Assembly (NCBI RefSeq): GCF_020991365.1
Contig: NZ_JAJLRA010000013.1
Coordinates: 62,001 to 126,000 of the forward strand
Direction: 5' to 3'
DNA: 64,000 nt
DNA from: Streptacidiphilus sp. ASG 303
GTDB lineage: Bacteria > Actinomycetota > Actinomycetes > Streptomycetales > Streptomycetaceae
Part shown: piece by piece, positions 1-8,958 of the stretch
How positions within the stretch are numbered: position 1 is the first letter of the stretch
Layout: the number at the start of each line of letters is the position of its first letter
The notes under the pieces: generated by a model
Database searches by the model: none
Seen by the model: the letters and a program-made list of their open reading frames with translations, nothing else
What the model was told of the DNA's origin: nothing
Translations under genes and position numbers: made by a program

Positions 1-1045
1 CGACGACGGTCTCCCCGGCCCGGATGCGGTGTCCGGCGAACTCCACGTCCTCGCGCGCCACCCGGACGGTGCCGAACTGGACGATGCTCAGGTGGCGCAG
101 CAGCTCCTCCACCGCACGTCCGACGCGGTCGGGGTGCTCGCGCAGGAGGCGCAGCTGGTCGGGGTGGCGGAGCAGGGCGTAGGTGCCGAGGGCCAGCATG
201 TTGGCGGTCGTCTCGTGGCCGGCGATCAGCAGCAGGCGGCCGACGCCCGCCACCTCCTCGTCGCTCAGGGCGGCCTCCGGCTCGTCCCGGTGGAGGAGGG
301 CGCTGAGCAGGGCGTCGTCGGGCCGGTCCCGCTTGGCGGCGACGAGGTCGAGCATGTACCGCCGCAGGGCCTCCATCGCGGCGTAGGTCCCGGCCTCCTC
401 GCCGCCGACCCGCAGCAGGGCGGCCGACCAGGCCTGGAAGCGGGCGCGGTCCTCGTACGGGACGCCGAGCAGCTCGCAGATGACGAGCGAGGGGACGGGG
501 AGGGCGAAGGCCCGGACGAGGTCGACGGGGGGTCCGGTGCGCTCCATGGCGTCGAGGTGGTCCTCGACGATCCGCTCGACGGCCGGGGCGAGGGCGCGCA
601 TCCGCCGCACGGTGAAGTAGCGGGTGAGGATCCGGCGGTAGCGGGTGTGCTCCGGGGGGTCCATGCCGATGAAGACGCCCGCGCGCGACGCGGGGTCGGC
701 GGGCGGCCGCACCGTGCGCACCGGGGAGGAGGCGTGCAGGCGGTCCGCGCTGAACCGGTCGTCGGCGAGGAGGGCGCGGACGTCCTCGTGCCGGGTGAGC
801 AGCCGGCCGGTCCCCCCGTCGGGGAAGGCGAGCCGGCTGACGGGGTCCTCCTCCCGCAGGCGCCGGTACTCCGGCGGCGGGTCGAAGGGGCAGGTGCGGC
901 GGACGGGCAGGGCGGCCGGTGCCGGTCCGGGGGCGGTGGGTCCGGACGCGGTCGTGTCGCTTGCGGTGGGTCCGGACGCGGTCGTGTCGGGCGCGGTGGG
1001 CCGGGCCCCGGTCGGTCCGGTCGCAGCCGGTTCGGTCGTGCGCAT
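1..1045 (-). CDS. Cytochrome P450 monooxygenase (3' end cut by window edge)
   Basis: A heme-thiolate monooxygenase using O2 and electrons from a ferredoxin; the substrate cannot be told. The 348 visible residues include the I-helix oxygen-binding motif AGHETT (about 275-280) and the K-helix ExxR (E314/R317); sequence stops before the Cys heme loop, so roughly 50-60 residues lie outside. ATG at 1045 is the first good start after a long upstream gap. The first 45 residues are a low-complexity Pro/Thr/Ala tail with a 10-residue repeat, encoded by a 30-bp DNA repeat and absent from ordinary soluble P450s. It is divergent from the OB-fold/SPFH genes. Family assignment is firm; function is unknown. 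Confidence 0.93.
   Translation of the reverse strand, partial: MRTTEPAATGPTGARPTAPDTTASGPTASDTTASGPTAPGPAPAALPVRRTCPFDPPPEYRRLREEDPVSRLAFPDGGTGRLLTRHEDVRALLADDRFSADRLHASSPVRTVRPPADPASRAGVFIGMDPPEHTRYRRILTRYFTVRRMRALAPAVERIVEDHLDAMERTGPPVDLVRAFALPVPSLVICELLGVPYEDRARFQAWSAALLRVGGEEAGTYAAMEALRRYMLDLVAAKRDRPDDALLSALLHRDEPEAALSDEEVAGVGRLLLIAGHETTANMLALGTYALLRHPDQLRLLREHPDRVGRAVEELLRHLSIVQFGTVRVAREDVEFAGHRIRAGETVV
933..1004. repeat. 30-bp direct repeat in the P450 N-terminus
   Basis: A 27-bp identical block occurs at 933-959 and 963-989 with a 30-bp period, and a third partial copy runs to 1004. It keeps the P450 frame open and encodes a repeated Asp-Thr-Thr-Ala-Ser-Gly-Pro-Thr-type decapeptide in the disordered tail. 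Confidence 0.85.
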
Positions 1046-1385
1046 GGCGGCAGTGCCTCCGTCCGACGTGCCGCCGGCAGCCTGCGGGGGCTGCCGCGGC
1101 GGGGCCGCGCCCGGTCGGCCGGACGCCGCCGGACCTGCACCTCAGGGTAGTCCGGCGGCGCGGCCCGCGCCGGGGGGCCGGGGCCGTTCGGGCGGTGCGG
1201 CCGGGCGGCGGTCCCGGCCCTCCGGGGTGCCCGGGCGCACGGGTCCGCCCGTGCGGGGCGCGGTGTACGGTGGAAGACATCAAGGACATTTCCGGCATCG
1301 AGCACGGTGGCGGGCGTCACCGGCGTCCGGCGGGACGGGAGGCGCGGGCCTCCGGGAGGCGGTGTCGCCCCCGTGACGGCCGACG
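1046..1385. other. Divergent intergenic region, P450 / OB-fold gene
   Basis: This 340-base stretch contains no ORF with coding-like codon positions. The least GC-rich patch (about 1261-1310) is the likeliest site of the divergent promoters, but no clear -35/-10 pair could be picked. Confidence 0.4.
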
Positions 1386-1652
1386 GTGCGGATGCAGCGA
1401 CGGGCGGAGCCTCACGTGGCACGTGGACGCACGGACGCGGCCGATGACTCCTCGCAGAGCCCGGTCGGGGCCGTCGGCAGGGTGACGGTGCCGATCCCGC
1501 CGGACGGCCCGGGTGAGGTCCTGGTCGCCGTGCGGGGCGGGTCGGAGGCGTTCGCCGCGTGGTCCGCGAAGCCGGTCGGCAGGGACGCCCGTGTGGTGGT
1601 CGTGGACTCCCTCTCGGCCCGCTCGGTGGTCGTCGAACCCCTGCCGTCCTGA
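1386..1652 (+). CDS. Small OB-fold (NfeD C-terminal-like) protein paired with SPFH gene
   Basis: An 88-residue ORF whose last 55 residues read as a compact beta-rich domain (GRVTVPIPPDGPGEVLVAVR, then RVVVVDSLSARSVVVEPLP), the style of the OB-fold of NfeD proteins that partner SPFH/flotillin proteins. It lies 47 bases ahead of the SPFH gene on the same strand, as expected for a functional pair. The GTG at 1386 (or ATG at 1392) is the longest start; the first 30 codons have weak third-position bias, so translation may begin downstream, for example at GTG 1482. The domain call is from pattern resemblance; no membrane segment is present, unlike full NfeD. Confidence 0.6.
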   Translation: MRMQRRAEPHVARGRTDAADDSSQSPVGAVGRVTVPIPPDGPGEVLVAVRGGSEAFAAWSAKPVGRDARVVVVDSLSARSVVVEPLPS

Positions 1653-1699
1653 ACCGCAGCACCCCAGTACCGAACCAGGAAGATCCGCAGGTGGTCGCC

Positions 1700-2887
1700 A
1701 TGCTGTTCTGGCACGTCCCCGCGCCCAACGAGGCCATGCTCATCTCCGGCTCCAAGCGGCAGGCCCAGGAGACGCAGTTCCGCATCGTCACCGGCCACGG
1801 CAGCTTCGTCCTCCCCGTGAAGCAGAAGGCCCGCATGCTCTCCCTGGCCCTGCGGGAGGCGGAGATCGCGGAGGACTGCGTGACGCAGCAGGGGATCCGG
1901 CTCACCGTGCGGGCGGTCTGCGTCTTCAAGGTCGGCGACGACGCGGTGTCGATCGCCAACGCCGCACGCCGCTTCCTGGCGGAGCAGAACCGGATGGAGG
2001 AGCTGGTCGGCCGGATCTTCGCCGGGCACCTGCGCTCCATCGTCGGCGGGCTGACCGTGGAGCAGATCATCCGGGAGCGCAGCCGGGTCGCCCAGGAGGT
2101 CGTGGCGGGCAGCCACGGCGAGATGGAGAAGCTCGGCCTCGTCGTGGACGCGCTGCAGATCCAGGAGATCGAGGACGCCACCGGGTACATCGACAACCTC
2201 GCCGCGCCGCACGCGGCCGCGGTCGCCAGCCAGGCGCGCATCGCCCGGGCCAGGGCCGACCAGGAGGCGACCGAGCGCGAGCAGCAGGCCGCCGCCCTCA
2301 AGGCCGAGTACGAGCGCGACACGGCGATCAAGCGGGCCGGCTTCCTGGCGCAGACGGAGGAGTCCAACGCCCGCGCCGCCCAGGCGGGGCCGCTCGCGCA
2401 GGCCCGGGCGTCGCAGGAGGTCGTCGAGGAGCGGACCGCCCTGGCCCAGCGGGAGGCCGGGCTGACGGCGCAGCGCCTGGAGGCGGAGGTGCGGCGGCCT
2501 GCGGACGCCGAGGCGTACCGGCAGCGGACCCTGGCCGAGGCGGGCCGCGACCGGGCGAGGTTCGAGGCGGACGGCGGCGCCTACACCGAGCGGACGCTCG
2601 CACAGGCCCAGGCGGACGCCAACTCCGCCCGCGCCGCCTCGCTGCGGAACGGGAACCAGGAGCTCATCGCGGCCAACCGCGTCGTGGAGAACCTGCCCGC
2701 CCTGGCCGAGGCGGCCGCCCGCGGCATCTCGGGGGCCAGCGTCACGGTCCTCAACGGCACCGAGGGCGTGAACCAGGTGGCGGCGGGCATCGTGGGCCAG
2801 GGCCTGGCCATCCTCCGCTCCCTCCAGCGGGCGGCGGCCCCCGCCGTCCCCGGACGGCCGGCCGCGCACATCCCGGAGAAGCCCTGA
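1700..2887 (+). CDS. SPFH/flotillin-like protein without membrane anchor
   Basis: A 395-residue scaffold protein of the SPFH (stomatin/prohibitin/flotillin/HflK) class. Residues 1-170 form the SPFH domain (RNRMEELVGRIFAGHLRSIV-type helix, then EQIIRERSRVAQEV and GLVVDALQIQEIED); residues 180-330 are a long Ala/Glu/Arg-rich coiled coil with flotillin-type repeats. Typical actinobacterial flotillins start with a transmembrane helix; here the protein begins directly at MLFWHVPAPNEAML with none visible, so it may rely on the upstream OB-fold partner or lipid contacts. ATG 1700 was chosen because upstream codons in frame look non-coding; GTG 1691 is an alternative. A hairpin follows the stop. Confidence 0.85.
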   Translation: MLFWHVPAPNEAMLISGSKRQAQETQFRIVTGHGSFVLPVKQKARMLSLALREAEIAEDCVTQQGIRLTVRAVCVFKVGDDAVSIANAARRFLAEQNRMEELVGRIFAGHLRSIVGGLTVEQIIRERSRVAQEVVAGSHGEMEKLGLVVDALQIQEIEDATGYIDNLAAPHAAAVASQARIARARADQEATEREQQAAALKAEYERDTAIKRAGFLAQTEESNARAAQAGPLAQARASQEVVEERTALAQREAGLTAQRLEAEVRRPADAEAYRQRTLAEAGRDRARFEADGGAYTERTLAQAQADANSARAASLRNGNQELIAANRVVENLPALAEAAARGISGASVTVLNGTEGVNQVAAGIVGQGLAILRSLQRAAAPAVPGRPAAHIPEKP

Positions 2888-2903
2888 CCCGCGGCCGGAC
2901 CCC

Positions 2904-2936
2904 CGCGCCCCCGGAGGGTCCTCCCCCGGGGGCGCG
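2904..2936 (+). terminator. GC hairpin terminator after SPFH gene
   Basis: An 11-bp perfect inverted repeat (2904-2914 with 2926-2936) lies 16 bases after the SPFH stop. No U-tract. Confidence 0.6.
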
Positions 2937-3097
2937 CCGGCACCGGCCCCGGGCCGGAGGGGCGGCCCCGGCACGGGGACGTGCGGTGCCGGTGCCGCAC
3001 ACGGGGGGGGCGGGGAGGCCCGGCGGCGTCCCTAGAATGGCCTGTGAGGACGGCCGCCGGCGCGAAGGGGCACCGGGGCCGGCGACAGGAGGTGTGC

Positions 3098-4900
3098 GTG
3101 GCGGCCGGTTCCCCCGAGGTGCCCCCCGCGGTGCTGGGCGCGCGGGGACGGGTGGGGGCCCTGCGGGACGCCGGCCTGACGGCGGCCCCCGACGCGGACA
3201 TGGACCGCCTCGCCCGGATGGTGACCCGCATCCTGGACGTGCCCGTGGCCCTGGTGTCGCTGGTGGAGGAGGACCGCCAGGTCTTCCCCGGGATGGTGGG
3301 GCTCGCCGAACCGTGGGCGGGCCGCCGGCAGACCCCGCTGTCGCACTCCCTGTGCCGGTACGTGGTGGCGTCCGCGCGCCCGCTCGTGCTGGCCGACGCC
3401 CGGGAGCACGACCTGACGTGCACCAGCCCGGCCATCCCCGACCTGGACGTCGTCGCCTACGCCGGGATGCCGCTGACCGACGCCGACGGGCACGTCCTGG
3501 GCTCGCTGTGCGCGATCGACGGGTCCGCGCGGGAGTGGACCGACCGCGAGCTCCAGGACCTGGCGGACCTGGCCGAGTCGTGCTCGGCGGGACTGCGCCT
3601 GCGGATCGCCTCCCGGCACGCCCGGGACATGGCCGACCAGGCCCGCCGGTCCCTGGCCAGCGCCGAGGTCCTGCTGCGCGCCGCCGAGGACCTGACGGGG
3701 GCGTCGAGCCTGACCGACGTGCGCCGCCGGGTGCGCGACCTGGTCGGCGGCGACCTCAGGCCGGCCTACGTGGGCCTGGTCCTCGCCGAGAACGGCCGCC
3801 TGCGCCGGGTGCCGGACCCCGACGTCGCCCACCTGCTGGAGTCCCTCCACTCCTCGTACGAGACCGGGGCCCCCTTCCCCACCGCGCGGGCGTTCCGCGA
3901 GCGGCGGACGGTCGCCGTGCCCGACCGCGGCCACCTGCTGCGCCACTTCGGCCCCGAGTCGCTCGCCGCGGCCGACTCCCTGGGCCTGCAGTCCTCGGTG
4001 TCCCTGCCCCTGGTGGGCACCCGCGGGCCGGTCGGCGCGCTGACCCTGGGCTGGGCCGAGCCGCACCGGGTGGGGCTGCAGGAGCAGGCCGTGCTGACCT
4101 CGGTGGCCGCCTACACCGCCCAGGCGGTGGAGCGGGCGGTGTTCCTGGAGGAGCGCGTCCAGGTGGCGCGCCGGCTGCAGCACGCCATGCTCACCGACCT
4201 GCCGTCCGTGCCCGGCCTGGACATGGCCGCCCTGTACCTGCCCGCCGCCGCGGACGACATGGTCGGCGGGGACTGGTACGACAGCTACCGCCTGTCCCCC
4301 ACCCCCGCGGGCGAGGGCGGGTGGGCGGTGACGGTGGGCGACATCACCGGCCACGACGTCAACGCGGCCGCCGTCATGGGACAGGTGCGCGCCATGCTGC
4401 GCCAGGCCACCCTGGACCACCCCGGCCAGGAGCCCTCGACCGGCGTCAACGCCCTGGAGCGCGCCTGCGCCCGCCTGTCCCTCCGGGCGAGCGGCACCCT
4501 CGTGCACGCCCACCTCGACCGGCGGGGCGACGGCTGGGAGCTGCGGTGGACCAACGCGGGCCACCCCCCGCCGCTGCTGCACTCCCCCGACGGCGGCACC
4601 CGCCTCCTCGAGGAGCACGACGCCCTGGTGCACCACGCCCTGGGCCCGCTTCCCCGCACCGACCACCGCCACCTGCTGGCGCCCGGCTCGACCCTGCTGC
4701 TGTACACGGACGGGCTCGTCGAACGCCGGGGCACCTCCTGGGACGCCGCCATGGACCGCCTCGCCGCCGCGCTGTCCGACAGCCGCGGGGAGCCGCTCCC
4801 CGAGCTGCTGGACCGCCTCGTCGACCGGACGGGCAGCGCCGCGCCCGACGACGACGTCGTGCTCCTCGCCCTGCGCCCCCGCCCCGCGGCCGGCGGCTGA
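3098..4900 (+). CDS. GAF-GAF-SpoIIE (PP2C) serine phosphatase
   Basis: A 600-residue cytoplasmic sensor phosphatase, presumably removing phosphate from an anti-sigma-factor antagonist in a partner-switching cascade. Two GAF-type domains come first (about 25-175, with LVSLVEEDRQVF and GMPLTDADGHVLGSLCAIDG, and about 195-345), followed by a SpoIIE/PP2C domain (about 375-595) with the metal motifs GGDWYDSY (near 389), VGDITGHD (near 414) and a terminal DDDVVLL. GTG 3098 is selected by a perfect AGGAGG at 3087-3092. It lacks the HATPase (RsbW-like) domain fused to many Streptomyces homologues. Convergent with the FAD oxidase gene 42 bases away. Confidence 0.92.
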   Translation: MAAGSPEVPPAVLGARGRVGALRDAGLTAAPDADMDRLARMVTRILDVPVALVSLVEEDRQVFPGMVGLAEPWAGRRQTPLSHSLCRYVVASARPLVLADAREHDLTCTSPAIPDLDVVAYAGMPLTDADGHVLGSLCAIDGSAREWTDRELQDLADLAESCSAGLRLRIASRHARDMADQARRSLASAEVLLRAAEDLTGASSLTDVRRRVRDLVGGDLRPAYVGLVLAENGRLRRVPDPDVAHLLESLHSSYETGAPFPTARAFRERRTVAVPDRGHLLRHFGPESLAAADSLGLQSSVSLPLVGTRGPVGALTLGWAEPHRVGLQEQAVLTSVAAYTAQAVERAVFLEERVQVARRLQHAMLTDLPSVPGLDMAALYLPAAADDMVGGDWYDSYRLSPTPAGEGGWAVTVGDITGHDVNAAAVMGQVRAMLRQATLDHPGQEPSTGVNALERACARLSLRASGTLVHAHLDRRGDGWELRWTNAGHPPPLLHSPDGGTRLLEEHDALVHHALGPLPRTDHRHLLAPGSTLLLYTDGLVERRGTSWDAAMDRLAAALSDSRGEPLPELLDRLVDRTGSAAPDDDVVLLALRPRPAAGG

Positions 4901-4942
4901 ACCCGCCGGCCGCCCCTCCCCGTCGCCGGGGCGCTCCCCCGC

Positions 4943-6682
4943 TCAGCCGTTGGGCACGGCCTGGGGGAAGGTGAAGAGCCGCCCGGGGTCGTAGGCGGCC
5001 TTGACCCGCCGCAGCCGCGCCAGGTTGCCGCCGTAGTAGGCCTGCTGCCAGTCGGTCAGCTGCGGGTCGACGTAGTTCTGGTACGCCCGGCCGCTCGCGT
5101 ACGGCCGCATGGAGCGCCACACCCCGTCCAGCCACGCCTGGTTGCGCGGCACCGAGGCGCCCTCCGGCCAGTTGGCGATGTACTGGGCGAGGAACAGCCC
5201 GTCGCGGTGCACGAACGCCGTGTCCTGCGGCCGCACCCGGTTGATCGCGCCGCCCAGCGCGTCCAGCGCCACCGCGCAGCTGCCCCCGGCGGGGACGGTG
5301 CGGGAGTACCGCTCCACCCCGGCCAGCAGGGCCCGGACCGCCGCGTCGGACAGGCCGCGGTTGTAGAAGTCGGAGCGCGCCCCGTAGGACTCCCGCACCA
5401 CCCGTCCCTGCGGCCGCCGGCCGGGCAGGTCCCCCGGCAGGTGGTTCTGGGCGATGCTCCAGCCCAGGGTGCCCGCCATCGCCAGCATGGTGTCCAGGTA
5501 CGGGCGGCTGCGCACCACCGCCGTGGCGGGCGCGGCGCCCACCGCGGCCTCCAGCCGGGACAGCTGGGCCTGCAGGCCCGAGGCGGACCCCAGGTGGACC
5601 ACGGTCACCCCGACCCGCTGCGGGCCGGTGTGGTTCGCGGACAGGTGCAGGCTCGACCAGTACGGGTCGGGCGCGGCCGGGGCCCAGCGCTGCCAGCCCC
5701 GCAGGACGGCGGCGGCCTGCCGCCACGGCCAGTACAGGAAGGCGTAGGAGCAGGCCGGGGCGGGGTGGGTGCGGAAGTCCAGGCGGGTGACCACGCCGAA
5801 GTTGCCGCCGCCCCCGCCGCGCAGGGCCCAGAACAGGTCCGGGTCGTGCCGCGCGTCCACGGTGCGGATGCGGCCGTCCGCGGTGACGATCTGGGCCGCG
5901 GTGAGGTTGTCCGAGGTCAGCCCGTACGCCCGCCCGGTGACGCCCACGCCGCCGCCCAGCGCCAGCCCCGCCACGCCCACGGTCGGGCACGACCCGGCGG
6001 GCACCGTCACCCCGTGGGCGGCGAGCCCCGCGTACACGTCCACCAGGCGGGCGCCCGCGCCCACCGAGGCCGCGCCGCGCGAGGCGGAGACGGAGGCCAT
6101 CCGGCCCGTGTCGACCAGCAGGCCGGTCGTGGTGGACCAGCCCGCGTAGGAGTGGCCGCCGCCGCGGACCGCCACCGGCAGCCGGTGGCGGCGGGCGAAG
6201 GCGAGGCAGGTGGCGACGTCCTGGGGGTTGGCCGGATAGGCGACGGCCGCGGGGTGCGCGGTGTCGTAGCGCGGCTGGAAGCTCTCCCGCGCCACGGGGT
6301 AGCGGCGGTCGCCCGGGCGGACCAGGTACCCGTCCAGGTCGCGGGAGAGCGCCGCCCAGTCGCCGGGGCCGGCCGCGGTCGGCGAGGCCGCGGCGTACCG
6401 GGTGGCCGGGCGCGCGGACGGCGCCACGGACCCGGTGGCGGGGAGCCCGTCGCCGGCCGGGGCGGCGGGGAGTCCGCCGCCTGCCGGGGCGGCGGCGGGG
6501 GCCCGTCCGGCGGCCGGGGAGCAGGCGGCCAGCCACAGGGCGGCCGCCGCTCCCGTCCCCGCCCGGAGCAGCGTGCGGCGGCCGGTCGTGGAGGGGGCCC
6601 CGGCCCCGTCCGGCCCGGCGGGCCCGGGGGCGGGGGTCCGCGACTCGGGGGTCTGCGGCTCGGGGGTCTGCGGCTCGGCCAT
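4943..6682 (-). CDS. Tat-exported FAD-linked (BBE-type) oxidoreductase lipoprotein
   Basis: A 579-residue berberine-bridge/hexose-oxidase class flavoenzyme that oxidises an alcohol, sugar or amine with O2. The N-terminus holds a Tat twin-arginine motif (GRRTLLR) and hydrophobic stretch ending in the lipobox LAAC, so it is likely exported folded and lipid-anchored. The FAD domain has VRGGGHSYAGWS, whose His normally makes the 8-alpha flavin bond, and AGSCPTVGVAGL, whose Cys normally makes the second, 6-S-cysteinyl bond; a bicovalent flavin is predicted. The BBE tail (YYGGNLARLRRVKAAYDPG) is intact. Residues 1-30 carry a PQTPE repeat. Substrate unknown; single gene with its own upstream region. 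Confidence 0.92.
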   Translation of the reverse strand: MAEPQTPEPQTPESRTPAPGPAGPDGAGAPSTTGRRTLLRAGTGAAAALWLAACSPAAGRAPAAAPAGGGLPAAPAGDGLPATGSVAPSARPATRYAAASPTAAGPGDWAALSRDLDGYLVRPGDRRYPVARESFQPRYDTAHPAAVAYPANPQDVATCLAFARRHRLPVAVRGGGHSYAGWSTTTGLLVDTGRMASVSASRGAASVGAGARLVDVYAGLAAHGVTVPAGSCPTVGVAGLALGGGVGVTGRAYGLTSDNLTAAQIVTADGRIRTVDARHDPDLFWALRGGGGGNFGVVTRLDFRTHPAPACSYAFLYWPWRQAAAVLRGWQRWAPAAPDPYWSSLHLSANHTGPQRVGVTVVHLGSASGLQAQLSRLEAAVGAAPATAVVRSRPYLDTMLAMAGTLGWSIAQNHLPGDLPGRRPQGRVVRESYGARSDFYNRGLSDAAVRALLAGVERYSRTVPAGGSCAVALDALGGAINRVRPQDTAFVHRDGLFLAQYIANWPEGASVPRNQAWLDGVWRSMRPYASGRAYQNYVDPQLTDWQQAYYGGNLARLRRVKAAYDPGRLFTFPQAVPNG

Positions 6683-7179
6683 CTCCGGTCACCTCTCGGC
6701 AGGCGCGCCGCGCACCGTTCCGTCCGGCGGACGGGGTGCGCTGCGCACATCGTGCGAGAAGGACGACGTCGCCGCATCCCGAACGGTTGTCGGAAAAGGG
6801 GAAAAGTGTCCGGAAGGGCGGAGAGAAACGGAGAATCGGGCAGGAAAGGGGCGCTCCGGGGCCGGAACCGCTGCGGGGGCCGAACGGTGGAACACCCCCG
6901 GGACCGCCGGCGGCGCACCGCGGACCGGCCGCCGCCCCGGGCCCTCCCGGGCGCGGGACACCGGCGGTCCCAGGGGAGACGGCGTCCCGCCGCGGTCGGC
7001 GGGCCGGGCCCGGCGGAACGTGGAATGCTGCGAGACGGGCACGGGCACGGCCCGCGCCGGACGCCGGCCGGCACCGCCGGCCCGCGGGACCCCGCCCGCA
7101 CGGACGGCCCGCGCCGGCCCCACGGACGGCCCCGCACCCGCGGGCGCCGCCGCCCTGAGCGCACACACCGGGAGTGGAC
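6683..7179. other. Divergent intergenic region, FAD oxidase / oxidoreductase
   Basis: About 500 bases between divergent starts. The part at 6760-6860 is clearly less GC-rich and probably holds both promoters; no convincing operator repeat, small gene or terminator was found. Confidence 0.4.
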
Positions 7180-8133
7180 GTGTCGAACACCATGCACGCC
7201 GTGCGGGCGCACCGCCGCGGCGGACCCGAGCAGCTGGTCCACGAGGAGGCGCCGCGCCCGGAGCCGGGCCCGGGCGAGGTGCTGGTCGCCGTGCGGTCCG
7301 CCTCCATCACCTCGGGCGAGCTCACCTGGGACGCGAGCTGGACCGACAGCTTCGACGGGACGGGGCACGACCGCACCCCGGTCATCCCCTCGCACGAGTT
7401 CTCCGGCGTCGTGGCCGCCCTGGGCGGCGGCGTGACCTCCTGGGCCGAGGGCGACGAGGTGTACGGGCTGGTCCCGTTCACGCAGGACGGCGCGGCCGCC
7501 GAGTACGTGTGCCTGGCCGCGGACATCCTCGCCCCCAAGCCCGCCGCCGTGGACCACGACCGGGCGGCCGCCGCCCCCCTGGCCGGCCTCACCGCCTGGC
7601 AGGCGCTGGTGGACCACGCCGGACTGCGGGCGGGGCAGCACGTCCTGGTGCACGGCGGCGCCGGGGGCGTCGGCTCGTTCGTGGTGCAGATCGCCGCCGC
7701 CCTGGGCGCCGAGGTCACCGCCACGGCGGGCGCCGCGGACCTGGACTTCGTCCGGGGGCTGGGCGCCACGAGGGTCGTGGACTACGCGCACGGGCACTTC
7801 GAGGACCACGTCGGCGACGTGGACGTGGTCGTCGACCTGGCCGGCGGGGCCACGCTGGCGCGTTCGTGGGCCGTGCTGCGGCCGGGCGGGGTCCTGGTCG
7901 GCATCGCGGAGCCACCGGACCCGCAGGAGGCCGCGCGGCACGGCGTCCGGGGCGTCTTCTTCGTGGTGGAGCCCGACTCCGCGGGGCTGCGGTCCGTCGG
8001 CCGGCTCATCGACGAGGGGCGGCTCACCCCGGCCGTGGACCGGGTCCTGCCGCTCTCCGAGGCCCGCGCCGGCTACGAGGCCCTCGCCCGGGAGCACCGC
8101 CGGGGCAAGGTCGTGCTCCACGTGTCCGGCTAG
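7180..8133 (+). CDS. NADP-dependent quinone-type oxidoreductase (zinc-free MDR family)
   Basis: A 317-residue medium-chain reductase of the quinone oxidoreductase/enoyl-reductase type, which reduces an activated double bond or quinone with NADPH. It has the GroES-like N-terminal half (residues 8-120) and a Rossmann half with the nucleotide loop VHGGAGGVGSFVVQIAAALG (about 148-167) and VVDLAGG. The zinc ligands of alcohol dehydrogenases are missing. GTG 7180 is preferred because GGGAG ends 5 bases upstream; GTG 7174 and ATG 7192 are alternatives. Monocistronic as far as visible; a hairpin follows at 8172. Confidence 0.88.
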   Translation: MSNTMHAVRAHRRGGPEQLVHEEAPRPEPGPGEVLVAVRSASITSGELTWDASWTDSFDGTGHDRTPVIPSHEFSGVVAALGGGVTSWAEGDEVYGLVPFTQDGAAAEYVCLAADILAPKPAAVDHDRAAAAPLAGLTAWQALVDHAGLRAGQHVLVHGGAGGVGSFVVQIAAALGAEVTATAGAADLDFVRGLGATRVVDYAHGHFEDHVGDVDVVVDLAGGATLARSWAVLRPGGVLVGIAEPPDPQEAARHGVRGVFFVVEPDSAGLRSVGRLIDEGRLTPAVDRVLPLSEARAGYEALAREHRRGKVVLHVSG

Positions 8134-8483
8134 GGCCTGTGCGACGTCGTGGTCGACGGTGCGGTCCCGTGCCTGCCGGGTGCGGGATCCGGCAGGACGT
8201 CGCGGGGGCGCGTGGGCGGCTCGCCGGCGGGCGGCGGACGTCCGTCGGGCCGCTCCTGCCGGTCGGCGCGTGCGGCCCGCTCCCCCGGAGGCTGCGGGAT
8301 CAGTCCGGAGGAGTGAGCCGGCGGTTCCCCTCCGGTGCCCGGTGGAGGAAGGACCGGGCCGCCGACCGGAAGGAGCAGGACCGCCGGGGCACTCGCCGGC
8401 CCGCCGGTTCCGGGCTGCCCCGAGGCGGTCGCCCGACGGGTGGCGGGGGCGGGAGGCACGCACGAGGTGTGCCTGCGGCGGGT
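8134..8483. other. Intergenic region with weak terminator hairpin
   Basis: A 350-base stretch between convergent genes. It contains an 8-bp inverted repeat (8172-8179 with 8189-8196) that may end the oxidoreductase transcript. ORFs crossing it lack third-position GC bias and were not called. Confidence 0.4.
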
Positions 8484-8903
8484 CTACGCGTCCCGTTCTG
8501 CGGTGAGGCGCCGGAGCAGGTCGAGCAGGGTTGCGCGGTCCGCGTCGGGCAGGGCCGAGAAGCAGGCGGCGAGCACCTCGTCGGCAACCGCGTGGCCGGC
8601 CGCCAGGAGCTGCTCGCCGGCGGGCGTGAGATGGTGCTCGATGCGTCGGCCGTGTCCCGGTCGGCGCTCGACGAGGGACTGGGCCGTGAGGCGGCCGGCG
8701 AGCGTTCCGAAGGCCTGCTCGGTCTGGAACGTCGCCGCGGCCAGCTCGCGGGCCGATGCCCCGGGTGAGCGGCTGATCGCGCGCAGCGCGTCCCACTGGG
8801 CCAGCGTCGTGCCGACGGCGGAGAGCGCGCTGTCGAGGGCCCGGTGCTGTCGGTACTGGGCGTGTTTGACCGCTCTGCCGAGTTCTTGCAGCTCACTGTG
8901 CAC
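8484..8903 (-). CDS. MarR-family transcriptional regulator
   Basis: A 139-residue winged-helix dimer, a repressor that usually releases DNA on binding a small phenolic or lipophilic ligand or on oxidation. The fold is visible from TLAQWDALRAISRSPGASAREL (split over helices 2-3), the recognition region TFQTEQAFGTLAGRLTAQSL and the wing RRPGHGRRIEHHLTPAG. GTG 8903 starts the ORF. It is divergent from the alpha/beta hydrolase with a strikingly AT-rich 61-base gap containing an inverted repeat, so auto- and cross-regulation of the hydrolase is the natural reading. Confidence 0.9.
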   Translation of the reverse strand: MHSELQELGRAVKHAQYRQHRALDSALSAVGTTLAQWDALRAISRSPGASARELAAATFQTEQAFGTLAGRLTAQSLVERRPGHGRRIEHHLTPAGEQLLAAGHAVADEVLAACFSALPDADRATLLDLLRRLTAERDA

Positions 8904-8930
8904 GGAGCCAGTCTACGCCACGACCAAGCT

Positions 8931-8958
8931 AGCTTATTTAAATATGTTTAGTTAAGCT
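8931..8958. promoter_or_regulatory. AT-rich inverted repeat, probable MarR operator
   Basis: AGCTTA at 8931-8936 is repeated in inverse as TAAGCT at 8953-8958, enclosing TTTAAATATG. This is the most AT-rich patch near any gene in the window. It sits between MarR and the hydrolase and ends 6 bases before the hydrolase ATG, so a bound repressor would block both promoters. Confidence 0.6.

Noticed and set aside
265-2367. Long minus-strand ORF antisense to the SPFH gene
   Set aside because: Its codon positions mirror the SPFH gene in another frame, and it overlaps real P450 and SPFH coding sequence. High GC makes such open frames common.
8130-8459. Minus-strand 109-codon ORF between the oxidoreductase and MarR genes
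   Set aside because: Pro/Arg-rich translation, only moderate third-position GC and no ribosome binding site or recognisable motif.
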